The position numbers were made by a program, and so were the translations under genes. 10,538 nt of DNA from Spirochaetota bacterium. GTDB taxonomy: Bacteria > Spirochaetota > B62-G9. Position 1 is the first letter of the stretch, and each line of letters starts with the position of its first letter. Positions 1 to 6,927 of the stretch are shown piece after piece. The stretch lies in the NCBI GenBank assembly GCA_026990615.1, contig JALXDB010000472.1, positions 1 to 10,538 of the forward strand. The letters run 5' to 3'. The notes below the pieces were generated by a model. It ran no database searches. It had not been told where the DNA came from and was given only the letters and a program-made list of their open reading frames with translations.

Positions 1-40
1 ACTGCCCCTGTTTTACTTTTTCATTATTCTGGTGTGTTGA
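1..40 (+). CDS. C-terminal end of a hydrophobic protein, possibly CdsA (phosphatidate cytidylyltransferase)
   Basis: The reading frame from position 2 ends at a TGA at 38-40 and gives only 12 visible residues, LPLFYFFIILVC, which are strongly hydrophobic. The CdsA family ends in a hydrophobic segment just after its DRxDS signature, often with a P-[LV]-F-Y-like stretch, and cdsA commonly lies directly upstream of rseP, sometimes with dxr between. The tail and the context therefore suit CdsA, which makes CDP-diacylglycerol in the inner membrane. Twelve residues cannot prove this, and any membrane protein could end this way. The gap to the next start codon is 15 bases, so co-transcription with rseP is likely. 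Confidence 0.35.
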   Translation, partial: LPLFYFFIILVC

Positions 41-55
41 AAGAGGTATTGCTTT

Positions 56-1378
56 ATGGCTACAACTATTGTTCTTGGCATTGTTTCTATCGGTATACTT
101 ATCTTCATCCACGAATTCGGACATTTTGTGATGGCAAGGGCTGTTGGAATAAGAGTAGAAGTTTTTTCTATTGGCTGGGGAAAAGGGATTGTACTTTTCA
201 AATGGAAAGGAACAAAGATTCAGCTTGGCTTTATTCCATTTGGTGGCTACTGTAAAATGGCCGGAGATTCTCTTCAGGATGAACTGACGGGAAGCAGGGA
301 GGAGTACTATTCCAGCCCTCCGATCAATAGAATACTTGTTGCCCTCGGTGGCCCTTTATCAAACTATATACTGGCGTTCCTGTTGTTTTCCCTTATTATG
401 ATTATTGGTTACCAGATAAACACATATCCCAACAGGATAATCCTTGCAAATCCAAAAGATATAGGGATGCAGGGTGAAACACCTGCTCAAAAAGCAGGAT
501 TGCGCGACGGTGATATCATAATAGGGATTAACGGAAGCAGGGTTAGAAATTGGGACGATATAACTGAGAATATAGTTAGAAACGCCCTTAAAAAAATCAA
601 ACTGGAAGTACTTCGTGATGGAAAGAAAATAGAGGTAACAGTAACCCCTGCAATTGATAAGTCCACTGGGAGGGGGCTTATAGGAATCTATCCCTGGGTG
701 GACCCTGTAATAGGTGGCTTTACAGCCGGTAGCCCGGCGCTTAAGGCCGGTTTAATGAAAAATGATAGAATAGTTGAAATAAACGGGGTAAAGATAAAGA
801 ATCAGATCGATTTTTACAGGATTCTCGATGAATCGATTAAAAAAGGGGCAAAGCGTGTAACTCTTTTAGTTGAGAGAAATCATAAGAGATTTACCGTTGA
901 TGTTAATCTCAAAAAGACTCCAAACGACCCTCTTGGTTTGTACTTTAAACAGATAAAGTACAAATCACCGCATTATCCCCTTTATAAATCAATTGAGCTC
1001 GGGTTTAAAAGCTCCATCAAGGCTACGAGGGATACCGTAAGAGGAATTGTACTGCTTGTAGGGGGCAAGATTCGTGCGAAGACAGCTATTGCGGGTCCGG
1101 CGAAGATTATTTATATATCGGGTGTGATCGCAAAAGAGGGATTTGTCTATTTCCTCCAGGTTATGAGTTACATCAGCATAGCCTTTTTCATCATGAATCT
1201 AATTCCATTTCCAGCCCTCGATGGTAGTCATATAGTTATTGCACTGTATGAGATGATAACAAGAAAGAAGCCAAACCTTGTTGTAGTACAGAGGATTCAG
1301 GCGGTTGGATTTGCCATGCTTATTGTTTTGTTGATATTTGTAACATTTAATGATATAACAAGTTTTATCGGTAAATAA
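56..1378 (+). CDS. rseP: RseP-type site-2 intramembrane zinc metalloprotease
   Basis: This 440-residue protein is an inner-membrane zinc protease of the S2P/M50B family, which cuts transmembrane anti-sigma factors and leftover signal peptides. The first helix (about residues 4-24) carries the zinc motif HEFGH at 19-23. The G-F-I-P-F-G-G-Y element follows. A second helix (about 92-118) begins with the conserved GGPLSNY. Two PDZ domains then lie at about 130-205 (ETPAQKAGLRDGD, from 141) and 215-300 (SPALKAGL, from 226). The third conserved helix has NLIPFPALDG (381-390), whose D389 is the third zinc ligand. A last helix precedes the C-terminus. All catalytic residues are present and the length is normal for RseP. 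The ATG at 56 has GAGG at 43-46, nine bases upstream. No membrane-bound anti-sigma substrate is encoded in this window, since the anti-sigma-like gene at 7912 has no membrane helix. Confidence 0.96.
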   Translation: MATTIVLGIVSIGILIFIHEFGHFVMARAVGIRVEVFSIGWGKGIVLFKWKGTKIQLGFIPFGGYCKMAGDSLQDELTGSREEYYSSPPINRILVALGGPLSNYILAFLLFSLIMIIGYQINTYPNRIILANPKDIGMQGETPAQKAGLRDGDIIIGINGSRVRNWDDITENIVRNALKKIKLEVLRDGKKIEVTVTPAIDKSTGRGLIGIYPWVDPVIGGFTAGSPALKAGLMKNDRIVEINGVKIKNQIDFYRILDESIKKGAKRVTLLVERNHKRFTVDVNLKKTPNDPLGLYFKQIKYKSPHYPLYKSIELGFKSSIKATRDTVRGIVLLVGGKIRAKTAIAGPAKIIYISGVIAKEGFVYFLQVMSYISIAFFIMNLIPFPALDGSHIVIALYEMITRKKPNLVVVQRIQAVGFAMLIVLLIFVTFNDITSFIGK

Positions 1379-1420
1379 TTGTCCTGAGTCCTGTGACATT
1401 GTTAAATAGATTCATAGAAG

Positions 1421-1449
1421 TTTACAGGTATTTTATTGAAGTATATTAA
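1421..1449 (+). promoter_or_regulatory. Possible sigma-70-type promoter before the DUF3108 gene
   Basis: In the 107-base gap after rseP, TTTACA (1421-1426, five of six -35 consensus bases) is followed 17 bases later by TATTAA (1444-1449, four of six). An overlapping TATATT at 1442-1447 is closer to consensus but would leave a spacing of only 15. No terminator hairpin is visible in the gap, so transcription from rseP may also continue through. Confidence 0.3.
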
Positions 1450-1485
1450 CTGTCTTAATGAATAACTCTGGAGAATGTCTAAAAA

Positions 1486-2295
1486 ATGAGTGTACCGGGT
1501 AGGGGAGGTTTAAGAACTCTCTGGATCTTTCTGGTTACCTTTGTCATTTTAATCTTGAAAGTATCGAAAGCACAGCCTTTTTCCGTGGGCGAAAGTATAG
1601 AGTATAAAATATATGCATCCGGATTCGTAGTTGGGTACCAGACTATTACAGTTGTGGACAGGGCTCCGTACAGGGGAAGGAATGCATGGATTATATCCGG
1701 CCGTTCCAAAACATCACCATTTGTGAGTATCTTTTACAGACTTGATGACAGATGGAAAATTTATGTTGATGGGGATACCTTCCTTCCGTTGAGAGTAGAA
1801 AAGGGGATTGTTGAGGGGAAGAGAAGAGGCTATTTAATTTATGAGATATATCAAGATGAAAAGAAGATTATCATAAAGGATAAAAACGGCAAGCTGGTAA
1901 AAAAACTCTCCTTTAAAAACGATCTTTTCGATCTTTTTTCCCTCATCTATTATTTTAGATCTTATCCCGAAAAGTTTGGCAACGAGTTCCTTTTTGATTT
2001 TCTCGAAGAGAAATCGGTGAGGACTGTCAAATTCAGAAGGGATAGGGAGATAAAAATTAAGATCCCCTCTATATCGAGAAGATCGGTTATTGATGCCATG
2101 AGTATTACCCAGGTTGGTGGTATTGGTATTAAAATTATTGTGGGCAGGGATGAGTTAAAACTTCCGCTGAGAATGATAGTTCCATCCAGGCTGCCCGGTA
2201 ATAAAAGGTTGAATATAATTTTTTCAATCTATAGGTATACTCCCGGCAAAAAAAGACATAAAATACCCCGTGTCTATAGAAAAATTGTGAGATAG
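1486..2295 (+). CDS. Exported DUF3108-domain protein
   Basis: This is a 269-residue protein with an N-terminal signal peptide: a basic start, a hydrophobic core at about 11-24, and a likely signal-peptidase site after S-K-A (29/30). The mature protein opens with PFSVGESIEYKIYASGFVVG, the usual beginning of DUF3108 (F-x-V-G-E-x-L-x-Y-x-I-x-x-x-x-x-x-G). It continues with the family pattern of a beta-rich region ending in FYRLDDRWKIYVDGDTFLPL at about 84-103. DUF3108 proteins are periplasmic or envelope beta-sheet proteins of unknown function, so no reaction can be named. The C-terminus is very basic (RKIVR). The ATG at 1486 has GGAGA at 1470-1474. An ATG at 1475 reads only four codons before a stop, so it is not the start. 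Single-gene transcription or read-through from rseP are both possible. Confidence 0.8.
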   Translation: MSVPGRGGLRTLWIFLVTFVILILKVSKAQPFSVGESIEYKIYASGFVVGYQTITVVDRAPYRGRNAWIISGRSKTSPFVSIFYRLDDRWKIYVDGDTFLPLRVEKGIVEGKRRGYLIYEIYQDEKKIIIKDKNGKLVKKLSFKNDLFDLFSLIYYFRSYPEKFGNEFLFDFLEEKSVRTVKFRRDREIKIKIPSISRRSVIDAMSITQVGGIGIKIIVGRDELKLPLRMIVPSRLPGNKRLNIIFSIYRYTPGKKRHKIPRVYRKIVR

Positions 2296-2425
2296 ACATC
2301 TTGTTCTTATAAAAAAATATCAATAATTGTCGATAAGTTCACTAGAGGCATAAATATAGATGAAAATTTGCATTAATGTAGTAAATTATTATAGCAACAG
2401 GCATTTAAAATAAAGAGGTTGCAAG
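2296..2425. other. Intergenic gap of 130 bases, weak promoter-like elements only
   Basis: This is a very AT-rich spacer between the DUF3108 and PilZ genes. TTGTCG at 2327-2332 and CATAAA at 2349-2354 are separated by 16 bases and could form a poor promoter. The ribosome-binding AGAGG at 2414-2418 belongs to the next gene. No hairpin followed by a T-run and no RNA gene is visible. Confidence 0.3.
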
Positions 2426-3493
2426 TTGGATATAACTGCTTTTAGAATATCTGCTCCTACTCCAGGTCAAATTATAATTCTTATAGTCATTTTTATCGTA
2501 ATAGGGCTTGTTTTCTACCTTGCTTCGAGGGCATCCGGAACCGGAACAAGAAAAAGAACTGGAAAGCCAACGGGAACAGGGTGGCATAACTTTTATCAAC
2601 TTGCAAAGATGAGAGGTCTAACAAAGCAGGAAACAGAGGTCCTCAGAAAGCTGGTTCAGGCCTATGGACTTACGAGGCCCACTATGGTATTTACTTCGAC
2701 TGCAATACTGGACGGATGTATTCAGAGGGCAATCAGAAGGGTAAGTCTGAAAGAAGTCAAGGGGGAATCAAAAGACGACATAATAAATATGTACTATAGA
2801 ATAAGAAACAAGATAGCGAGAAATCGCGCTGTAAAAGGAGTTGCCACCACAAAAGCAATACCTGTAGGTGCAAAGTTAAGGATAGAGGTACCAAAAGTGG
2901 GCTTCTTTTCGGTATCGGTTGTTAAAAATGATGATGATTGCTTTGGAATAAGTATCCCAATGCTTCCTCCGGGTAAAACCGTAGCGTGGGGGAAGTTAAA
3001 ATTAAACTGCTCTTACTGGCGCGAAAACGATGCTGCGTACAATTTTGAAACAAAGGTACTCGATGTTGTTGTTACTGATGTTGATCAGTACATATGCCTT
3101 AAACACACAAACAAGATTACAAGAGTCCAGAAGAGAAGATATCCCCGTAAGAATGTAAGAATACCTGTGATATTTGTGAGATTGAGAGTCATTGAACAGG
3201 ATGGAAGAAAAAAGGCCATTGTTGATCGAAAGGATGCCCACTGGGGAACCATTATTGATATTTCAGTGGGCGGGTTGTCAATAGAAACAACAGCTCCGGT
3301 AGACAAAAACAACTACGTTAAAGTGGAGTTTGAACTTAAGGAGGATTATAAAGTTGTTGGTTATGGGAAAGTTAAAAGAATTGAAAGAAACCCGGCAAAG
3401 AGAAACTGGATAATGCATATTCAATTTACAAAGATTGATAAGAGGTACAAAAACGAAATTTTTGCCCTCCTTTACGATTATGAAACTCTGTAA
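2426..3493 (+). CDS. Membrane-anchored YcgR-like PilZ protein (c-di-GMP effector)
   Basis: This 355-residue protein binds the second messenger c-di-GMP, probably at the membrane. One N-terminal helix (about 14-33) anchors it, followed by a basic T/K/G-rich linker. A mostly helical region (about 50-145) is followed by a YcgR N-terminal-type beta domain (about 150-235, from VGAKLRIEV). The PilZ domain follows, with both c-di-GMP motifs intact: RxxxR as R237-R-Y-P-R241 and DxSxxG as D278-I-S-V-G-G283. The YcgR-plus-PilZ order is that of flagellar brake proteins, which slow the motor when c-di-GMP is high. The Maf-like gene at the right end also points to flagella. The start is TTG at 2426, with AGAGG eight bases upstream and an in-frame TAA at 2411. 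No ATG lies near, the first being far inside the protein. The anchored architecture differs from soluble enterobacterial YcgR. Confidence 0.9.
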   Translation: MDITAFRISAPTPGQIIILIVIFIVIGLVFYLASRASGTGTRKRTGKPTGTGWHNFYQLAKMRGLTKQETEVLRKLVQAYGLTRPTMVFTSTAILDGCIQRAIRRVSLKEVKGESKDDIINMYYRIRNKIARNRAVKGVATTKAIPVGAKLRIEVPKVGFFSVSVVKNDDDCFGISIPMLPPGKTVAWGKLKLNCSYWRENDAAYNFETKVLDVVVTDVDQYICLKHTNKITRVQKRRYPRKNVRIPVIFVRLRVIEQDGRKKAIVDRKDAHWGTIIDISVGGLSIETTAPVDKNNYVKVEFELKEDYKVVGYGKVKRIERNPAKRNWIMHIQFTKIDKRYKNEIFALLYDYETL

Positions 3494-3516
3494 TCCGTTT
3501 TCAACAGTTGTCTTTT

Positions 3517-4353
3517 ATGAGGCTAAATGTGATTCACTCTCCTATTATAACAAATGTTGTTAATATTTTAATATCCACTTTAAAACGTTTCAGAAATGAC
3601 AGGTGCGATATTGAGGCTAGGTCTCTAAGTTTTATAACCCTGTTGATAGTTGTGCCCTTTATTACCCTGATAGTTAAAGGACTTATGCTGGCGGGAGTAT
3701 ATGATTTTATTTATCCGCTGATAACCGATAAAATTACCCTGTTTTTTATACCAGATCAGGCTGAAAAAATAGTAGAGTACATCAGGGATTTTAAAAGTAT
3801 CGGGAAAAATATAGGAGCAATAAATTTTGTACTGGTTTTTATAATTTCATTCTGGTTGTTTTTTCTGATAATTAACAATGTCAACCGGATATGGAGAATC
3901 AGGAAAAAGGTCGGGGTGTTAATATATTTTTTGAAGTATATTATGTTTATATCCATTATTCCGTCGATACTTTTAATTCTATTTTACTTTCAGCATTTTT
4001 CTTCTATCAATAAGTATTTAGGAATATCCTTTGATCTTGTTGGGAGCAAGCCTGCAGTAAATATAGCATTGAGTATGTTTTTTCATGGAGTTCTTCTGCT
4101 TTTTCTTTTCTATATTGTTCCCCATCGAAAATTAAACTTTTTTTATTCTGTGTTATCAGCTCTTGTTTCAGGAGTGCTTTTATGGTTTGCCAGGCTGGGG
4201 TATAATGTGTACCTGAAAAATTTCTCGCAGATGAATGTAATATATGGTTCTCTTGTGTTTATTCCTATCCTATTGATATGGATATATATATCATGGTTGA
4301 TACTGCTTTTTGGACTTGAGTTAAATTATTCTTTTCATACAGAAATTAAATAG
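3517..4353 (+). CDS. YihY/BrkB-family (UPF0761) inner-membrane protein
   Basis: This integral membrane protein of about 278 residues belongs to the Virul_fac_BrkB/YihY family, whose function is not settled. Despite older annotation as ribonuclease BN, the family has no RNase signature. Six hydrophobic helices are visible. The first begins in the family's opening pattern (C-D-I-E-A-R-S-L-S-F-I-T-L-L). The last shows the very characteristic YGSLVFIPILLIWIYISWLI followed by LLFGLEL. The start is uncertain: TTG at 3508, ATG at 3517 and GTG at 3529 are all in frame. ATG is chosen by default. Only the GTG has a proper ribosome site, GAGG at 3519-3522 with six bases between. Homology starts after all three candidates and cannot decide. 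The gene lies 23 bases after the PilZ gene and 44 before tsaE, so it is likely in one transcript with them. Confidence 0.88.
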   Translation: MRLNVIHSPIITNVVNILISTLKRFRNDRCDIEARSLSFITLLIVVPFITLIVKGLMLAGVYDFIYPLITDKITLFFIPDQAEKIVEYIRDFKSIGKNIGAINFVLVFIISFWLFFLIINNVNRIWRIRKKVGVLIYFLKYIMFISIIPSILLILFYFQHFSSINKYLGISFDLVGSKPAVNIALSMFFHGVLLLFLFYIVPHRKLNFFYSVLSALVSGVLLWFARLGYNVYLKNFSQMNVIYGSLVFIPILLIWIYISWLILLFGLELNYSFHTEIK

Positions 4354-4397
4354 ATACATTACAGTTTAACAGAAAGATTGATGCAAGAGAAAGCGGT

Positions 4398-4826
4398 ATG
4401 GTTGTAATAGAAAGGTACACCAGCAATTCTCCTGAAGAGACGAGAAAAATAGGTGCGGATTTTGGTTCTAAACTAAAATCACAGGATATTGTACTGCTCG
4501 ATGGGGTTCTTGGAGGCGGTAAAACAGTTTTTGTTAAGGGAATTGCAGATGCACTGGATATAGATGAAGAGGTGACAAGCCCATCATTTTCTATTTTAAA
4601 CATTTATGAGGGTTTATATAATCTGTATCATTTTGATCTGTACCGCATTGATGATGAAGGGGAGATTGAACTACTACTTCAGGATTACATATACGATGAT
4701 AGTGGCATTACCGTTATAGAGTGGGGGAAAAAGGCCTTGAACCTGCTTAACAGGTATTACTCTGTGGAGATAAGTATAGGTGAAAACGGAGAGAGAAATA
4801 TAACGGTTGGGGTGCACGGTATATGA
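4398..4826 (+). CDS. tsaE: TsaE, ATPase subunit of tRNA t6A synthesis
   Basis: This 142-residue cytoplasmic P-loop ATPase works with TsaB and TsaD to transfer threonylcarbamoyl to A37 of ANN-decoding tRNAs. The Walker A motif is GVLGGGKT (36-43), with K42 and T43 contacting nucleotide. The usual form is G-D-L-G-A-G-K-T, so the second residue here is V in place of D. The family's switch TSPSFSILNIY lies at 60-70, HFDLYR at 78-83 and the EW motif at 108-109. The length is typical. The stop overlaps the tsaB start as ATGA, which means translational coupling and a stable ratio of the two partners. Upstream, GAGAAAG is a weak ribosome site. tsaD and tsaC are not in the window and must lie elsewhere. 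Confidence 0.96.
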   Translation: MVVIERYTSNSPEETRKIGADFGSKLKSQDIVLLDGVLGGGKTVFVKGIADALDIDEEVTSPSFSILNIYEGLYNLYHFDLYRIDDEGEIELLLQDYIYDDSGITVIEWGKKALNLLNRYYSVEISIGENGERNITVGVHGI

Positions 4827-5461
4827 TACTCTCTGTAGAGACATCCACGAGGTACTTTTCTATTTATTTAAGAGAAGGTAAAAAATTTGCCGGTATCGAT
4901 ATACTTTTCGATATTACTCACTCACAGGGGATAGTTCAGAGCGTTGATTTTCTATTGAAAAGAGTTAATGCTGATGTAAATGATATAAAAGAACTGTATG
5001 CCGGTGTTGGACCCGGTTCTTTTACGGGAATCAGGGTTGGCCTGAGTTTTGTAAATACACTGGCCCAGGTTTTGGGAATCCCTGTTGGTGGAGCATCAAC
5101 TCTGGACATACTGGCATTTGATGTTAACAGATGTGAAACCCCTATTGTATCTATGATTAGATCGAGAAAGGGTGAAGTTTTTGCGGCTTTCTACAATATG
5201 AAAAAAAGGATAGGCGAGTATACGGTTTTAAGCAGAAACGATTTTGTAGAATATATAAGCAGGCATAGACCGGATTACATAGTCGCCTCTGAAGATGATT
5301 TTAATGATATTACGGATGGTGTAAATTTAAACCTTGATAAAATCAGAGTAGAATTCAGATATCCCCGGGCTTCTGTAATTCCTTCGCTTGTTCTTGATAA
5401 GGAATTAGGAGAAGGTCTGAAAAAAGGTTATTTAAAACCCCTGTATGTTAGGGGATTTTGA
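4823..5461 (+). CDS. tsaB: TsaB, scaffold subunit of the t6A tRNA-modification complex
   Basis: This 212-residue protein of the ASKHA/Gcp-like fold is the inactive paralogue that dimerises with TsaD and recruits TsaE. The start MILSVETSTR is the phosphate-1 strand of the fold. H33-S-Q stands where family members usually have H-S-E. The signature GVGPGSFTGIRVGLS (61-75) is complete. The C-terminus has the family-like end KGYLKPLYVRG. The protein is slightly shorter than many TsaB proteins (about 225-235), mostly through a shortened C-terminal half. It overlaps tsaE by four bases at its start. Its own stop TGA overlaps a TTG that begins a small membrane-peptide ORF. Confidence 0.95.
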   Translation: MILSVETSTRYFSIYLREGKKFAGIDILFDITHSQGIVQSVDFLLKRVNADVNDIKELYAGVGPGSFTGIRVGLSFVNTLAQVLGIPVGGASTLDILAFDVNRCETPIVSMIRSRKGEVFAAFYNMKKRIGEYTVLSRNDFVEYISRHRPDYIVASEDDFNDITDGVNLNLDKIRVEFRYPRASVIPSLVLDKELGEGLKKGYLKPLYVRGF

Positions 5462-5568
5462 TCAGTGTACTGTTTACAATTCTACTTATTGTGATGCTAC
5501 CTGTTATAATTTTACCCGGCCCGCTGAATAAAATCCTCACTTATAGGGCAATACAAGTCGAAAGGTGA
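5458..5568 (+). CDS. Possible 36-residue single-helix membrane peptide
   Basis: A TTG at 5458 overlaps the tsaB stop (TTGA) and opens a 36-codon frame ending at TGA 5566-5568. The product has one strongly hydrophobic helix (about 2-19, with TILLIVMLPVIIL), then P-G-P-L and a basic C-terminus ending in Q-V-E-R. This is the make-up of a small membrane protein with a cytoplasmic tail. AGG at 5450-5452 lies five bases before the TTG. The ribosome site of the CHAT gene (AAAGGTGAT) sits on the last codons and stop of this frame, so the two would be coupled. The frame is the same as that of the CHAT gene, separated by a single TGA. No family is recognised. It may be untranslated spacer, but overlap, coupling and hydrophobic composition together favour a real gene. 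Confidence 0.42.
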   Translation: MISVLFTILLIVMLPVIILPGPLNKILTYRAIQVER

Positions 5569-5580
5569 TTTAGATTTCGA

Positions 5581-6927
5581 TTGAATATGGCATTTTTGAT
5601 TCCAAGCGACAGAAAAAATATTGATCTAACATTAAAGTCAAAACTTATACGGGTACCCAGAAATCAGGCAAGGTGGTACAATCTTAGATTACTTAAGAAA
5701 AACGATCTGGTTTTTATGTACAGCACGGACGAAAGTTTAATATACGGCCCTCTTGTTGTAGATGGAAGGTACCGGGAAGAGAAAAATCCAGTTAACGGTC
5801 CATTTAACGGATTAGGCAGGGTTGATAGGCTATACTACTATATCTCTGTAAAAATCAAAACACACGAGTTCTATGACAGGGGAGTAAGAATCGATTCAAC
5901 TGTGCTGAACGTACACAGCTTCAGCATGGACAGTGTCAGCACACAAAAGGTTATTGAGCGGCTTGAGATGATAAACAAAATGTTTTTACCGCTTGTTTTC
6001 AATATTGAACTTGTAGGGGAAAAGATAAGAGTTACAAGATATGAAGGTATGTATAATAGATCTTTAGTTCTGATGGAGGATTATTACGATTTTTCACAAC
6101 TAAGTATGGAAATGGTTAATTACACACTTGATTCTGTTCAGAGGTCTATCCTCGATAACAATTTCAAGAACTTTTTGAAGTACGCCCTGGATGTCGGCCG
6201 GAGGGCGTTTGATATACTCTTTAGCGGTTTTGAAGGGAACATCTTTTCAAACAAGAATGGATATGCAATTAGTTTTATCGTAGATAAAGAAATCTGGAAA
6301 CTGCCACTTGAGTTGTTGAGTTATACTGATTTTTTATTCAAAAAAAGCATAATTACATACGGTGTTAAAAATATGGTACTGCCTGAGAAGGCAAAGATAA
6401 AAAATGCTCTGGTTCTTGCAGATCCCACATCCGGGTATGAATGGGCGTATATAGAAGGGAAAAAGGTATTCAATTTCTTAACTAATCTCGGTATAAGGTG
6501 TGATTTCATTTCCAGAAGTATATCGATACCTGAGTTTTTTGAATATCTTGAGAATTACGACCTCATCCATATTGCTGGGCACAATAGTGGAGGATTCCTG
6601 CTTGGAGACGAAAAAGTTTTTCTCGGTAATGAGTTAAAGCTGAAAAAACAGCCAAAGTTTATCTTTTTGAGTTTCTGCGGGGATCAAATTGATTACGGCA
6701 AGTCTCTTTTAAAATCAGGAGTCGGGAATGTTGTTTTTACAAGATTTCAAATCCCCGATTTCGACAGCACGGGGTATATTCTGGAATTCTACCGGTTGAT
6801 ATTTGAAGGTATCAGTATAGGGAAGGCATTTTTCTACATGAAGAGGATGGCCTACCGTGGCAAAAAAGTTATTCCGTTAACATACATTTTGTCGGGGAAC
6901 AGCAATACCGTTTATGAATATAAATGA
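5581..6927 (+). CDS. CHAT-domain caspase-like protease with a PUA/DCD-like N-terminal domain
   Basis: This is a 448-residue, probably cytoplasmic, cysteine protease of the CHAT family (clan CD, related to caspases and separase). The C-terminal CHAT domain (about 205-440) has the entry pattern WKLPLELLSY (239-248), then LIHIAGHNSGG with catalytic H334, and FIFLSFCGDQ with catalytic C366. It ends with the usual fY-x-x-x-F-E-G-x-S-I-G-K-A-F segment. The dyad is intact. The first hundred or so residues resemble a PUA-like fold of DCD/EVE type: NLRLLKKNDLVFMYSTDESL, then IYGPLVVDG, N-P-V-N-G-P-F and a closing strand YYYISVKI. That assignment is inference. There are no TPR repeats, which many CHAT proteins have. 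The start is TTG at 5581, with AAAGGTGAT at 5561-5569; an ATG two codons later is also possible. The gene overlaps the sigma gene by 14 bases. It probably cuts a partner protein, most simply the anti-sigma product. Confidence 0.87.
   Translation: MNMAFLIPSDRKNIDLTLKSKLIRVPRNQARWYNLRLLKKNDLVFMYSTDESLIYGPLVVDGRYREEKNPVNGPFNGLGRVDRLYYYISVKIKTHEFYDRGVRIDSTVLNVHSFSMDSVSTQKVIERLEMINKMFLPLVFNIELVGEKIRVTRYEGMYNRSLVLMEDYYDFSQLSMEMVNYTLDSVQRSILDNNFKNFLKYALDVGRRAFDILFSGFEGNIFSNKNGYAISFIVDKEIWKLPLELLSYTDFLFKKSIITYGVKNMVLPEKAKIKNALVLADPTSGYEWAYIEGKKVFNFLTNLGIRCDFISRSISIPEFFEYLENYDLIHIAGHNSGGFLLGDEKVFLGNELKLKKQPKFIFLSFCGDQIDYGKSLLKSGVGNVVFTRFQIPDFDSTGYILEFYRLIFEGISIGKAFFYMKRMAYRGKKVIPLTYILSGNSNTVYEYK

Noticed and set aside
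1475..1489. Four-codon ORF (ATG at 1475) just before the DUF3108 start
   Set aside because: It is too short to judge. Its ATG merely happens to follow the GGAGA ribosome site of the real gene.
3517..4353. Ribonuclease BN
   Set aside because: This is an old label for YihY-like proteins. The sequence is a six-helix membrane protein with no metallo-beta-lactamase motif of true RNase BN/Z.
5458..6927. A CHAT-gasdermin defence pair
   Set aside because: Bacterial gasdermins are proteins of roughly 250 residues. The only unassigned neighbour is a 36-residue peptide, and the other neighbours have clear other identities.
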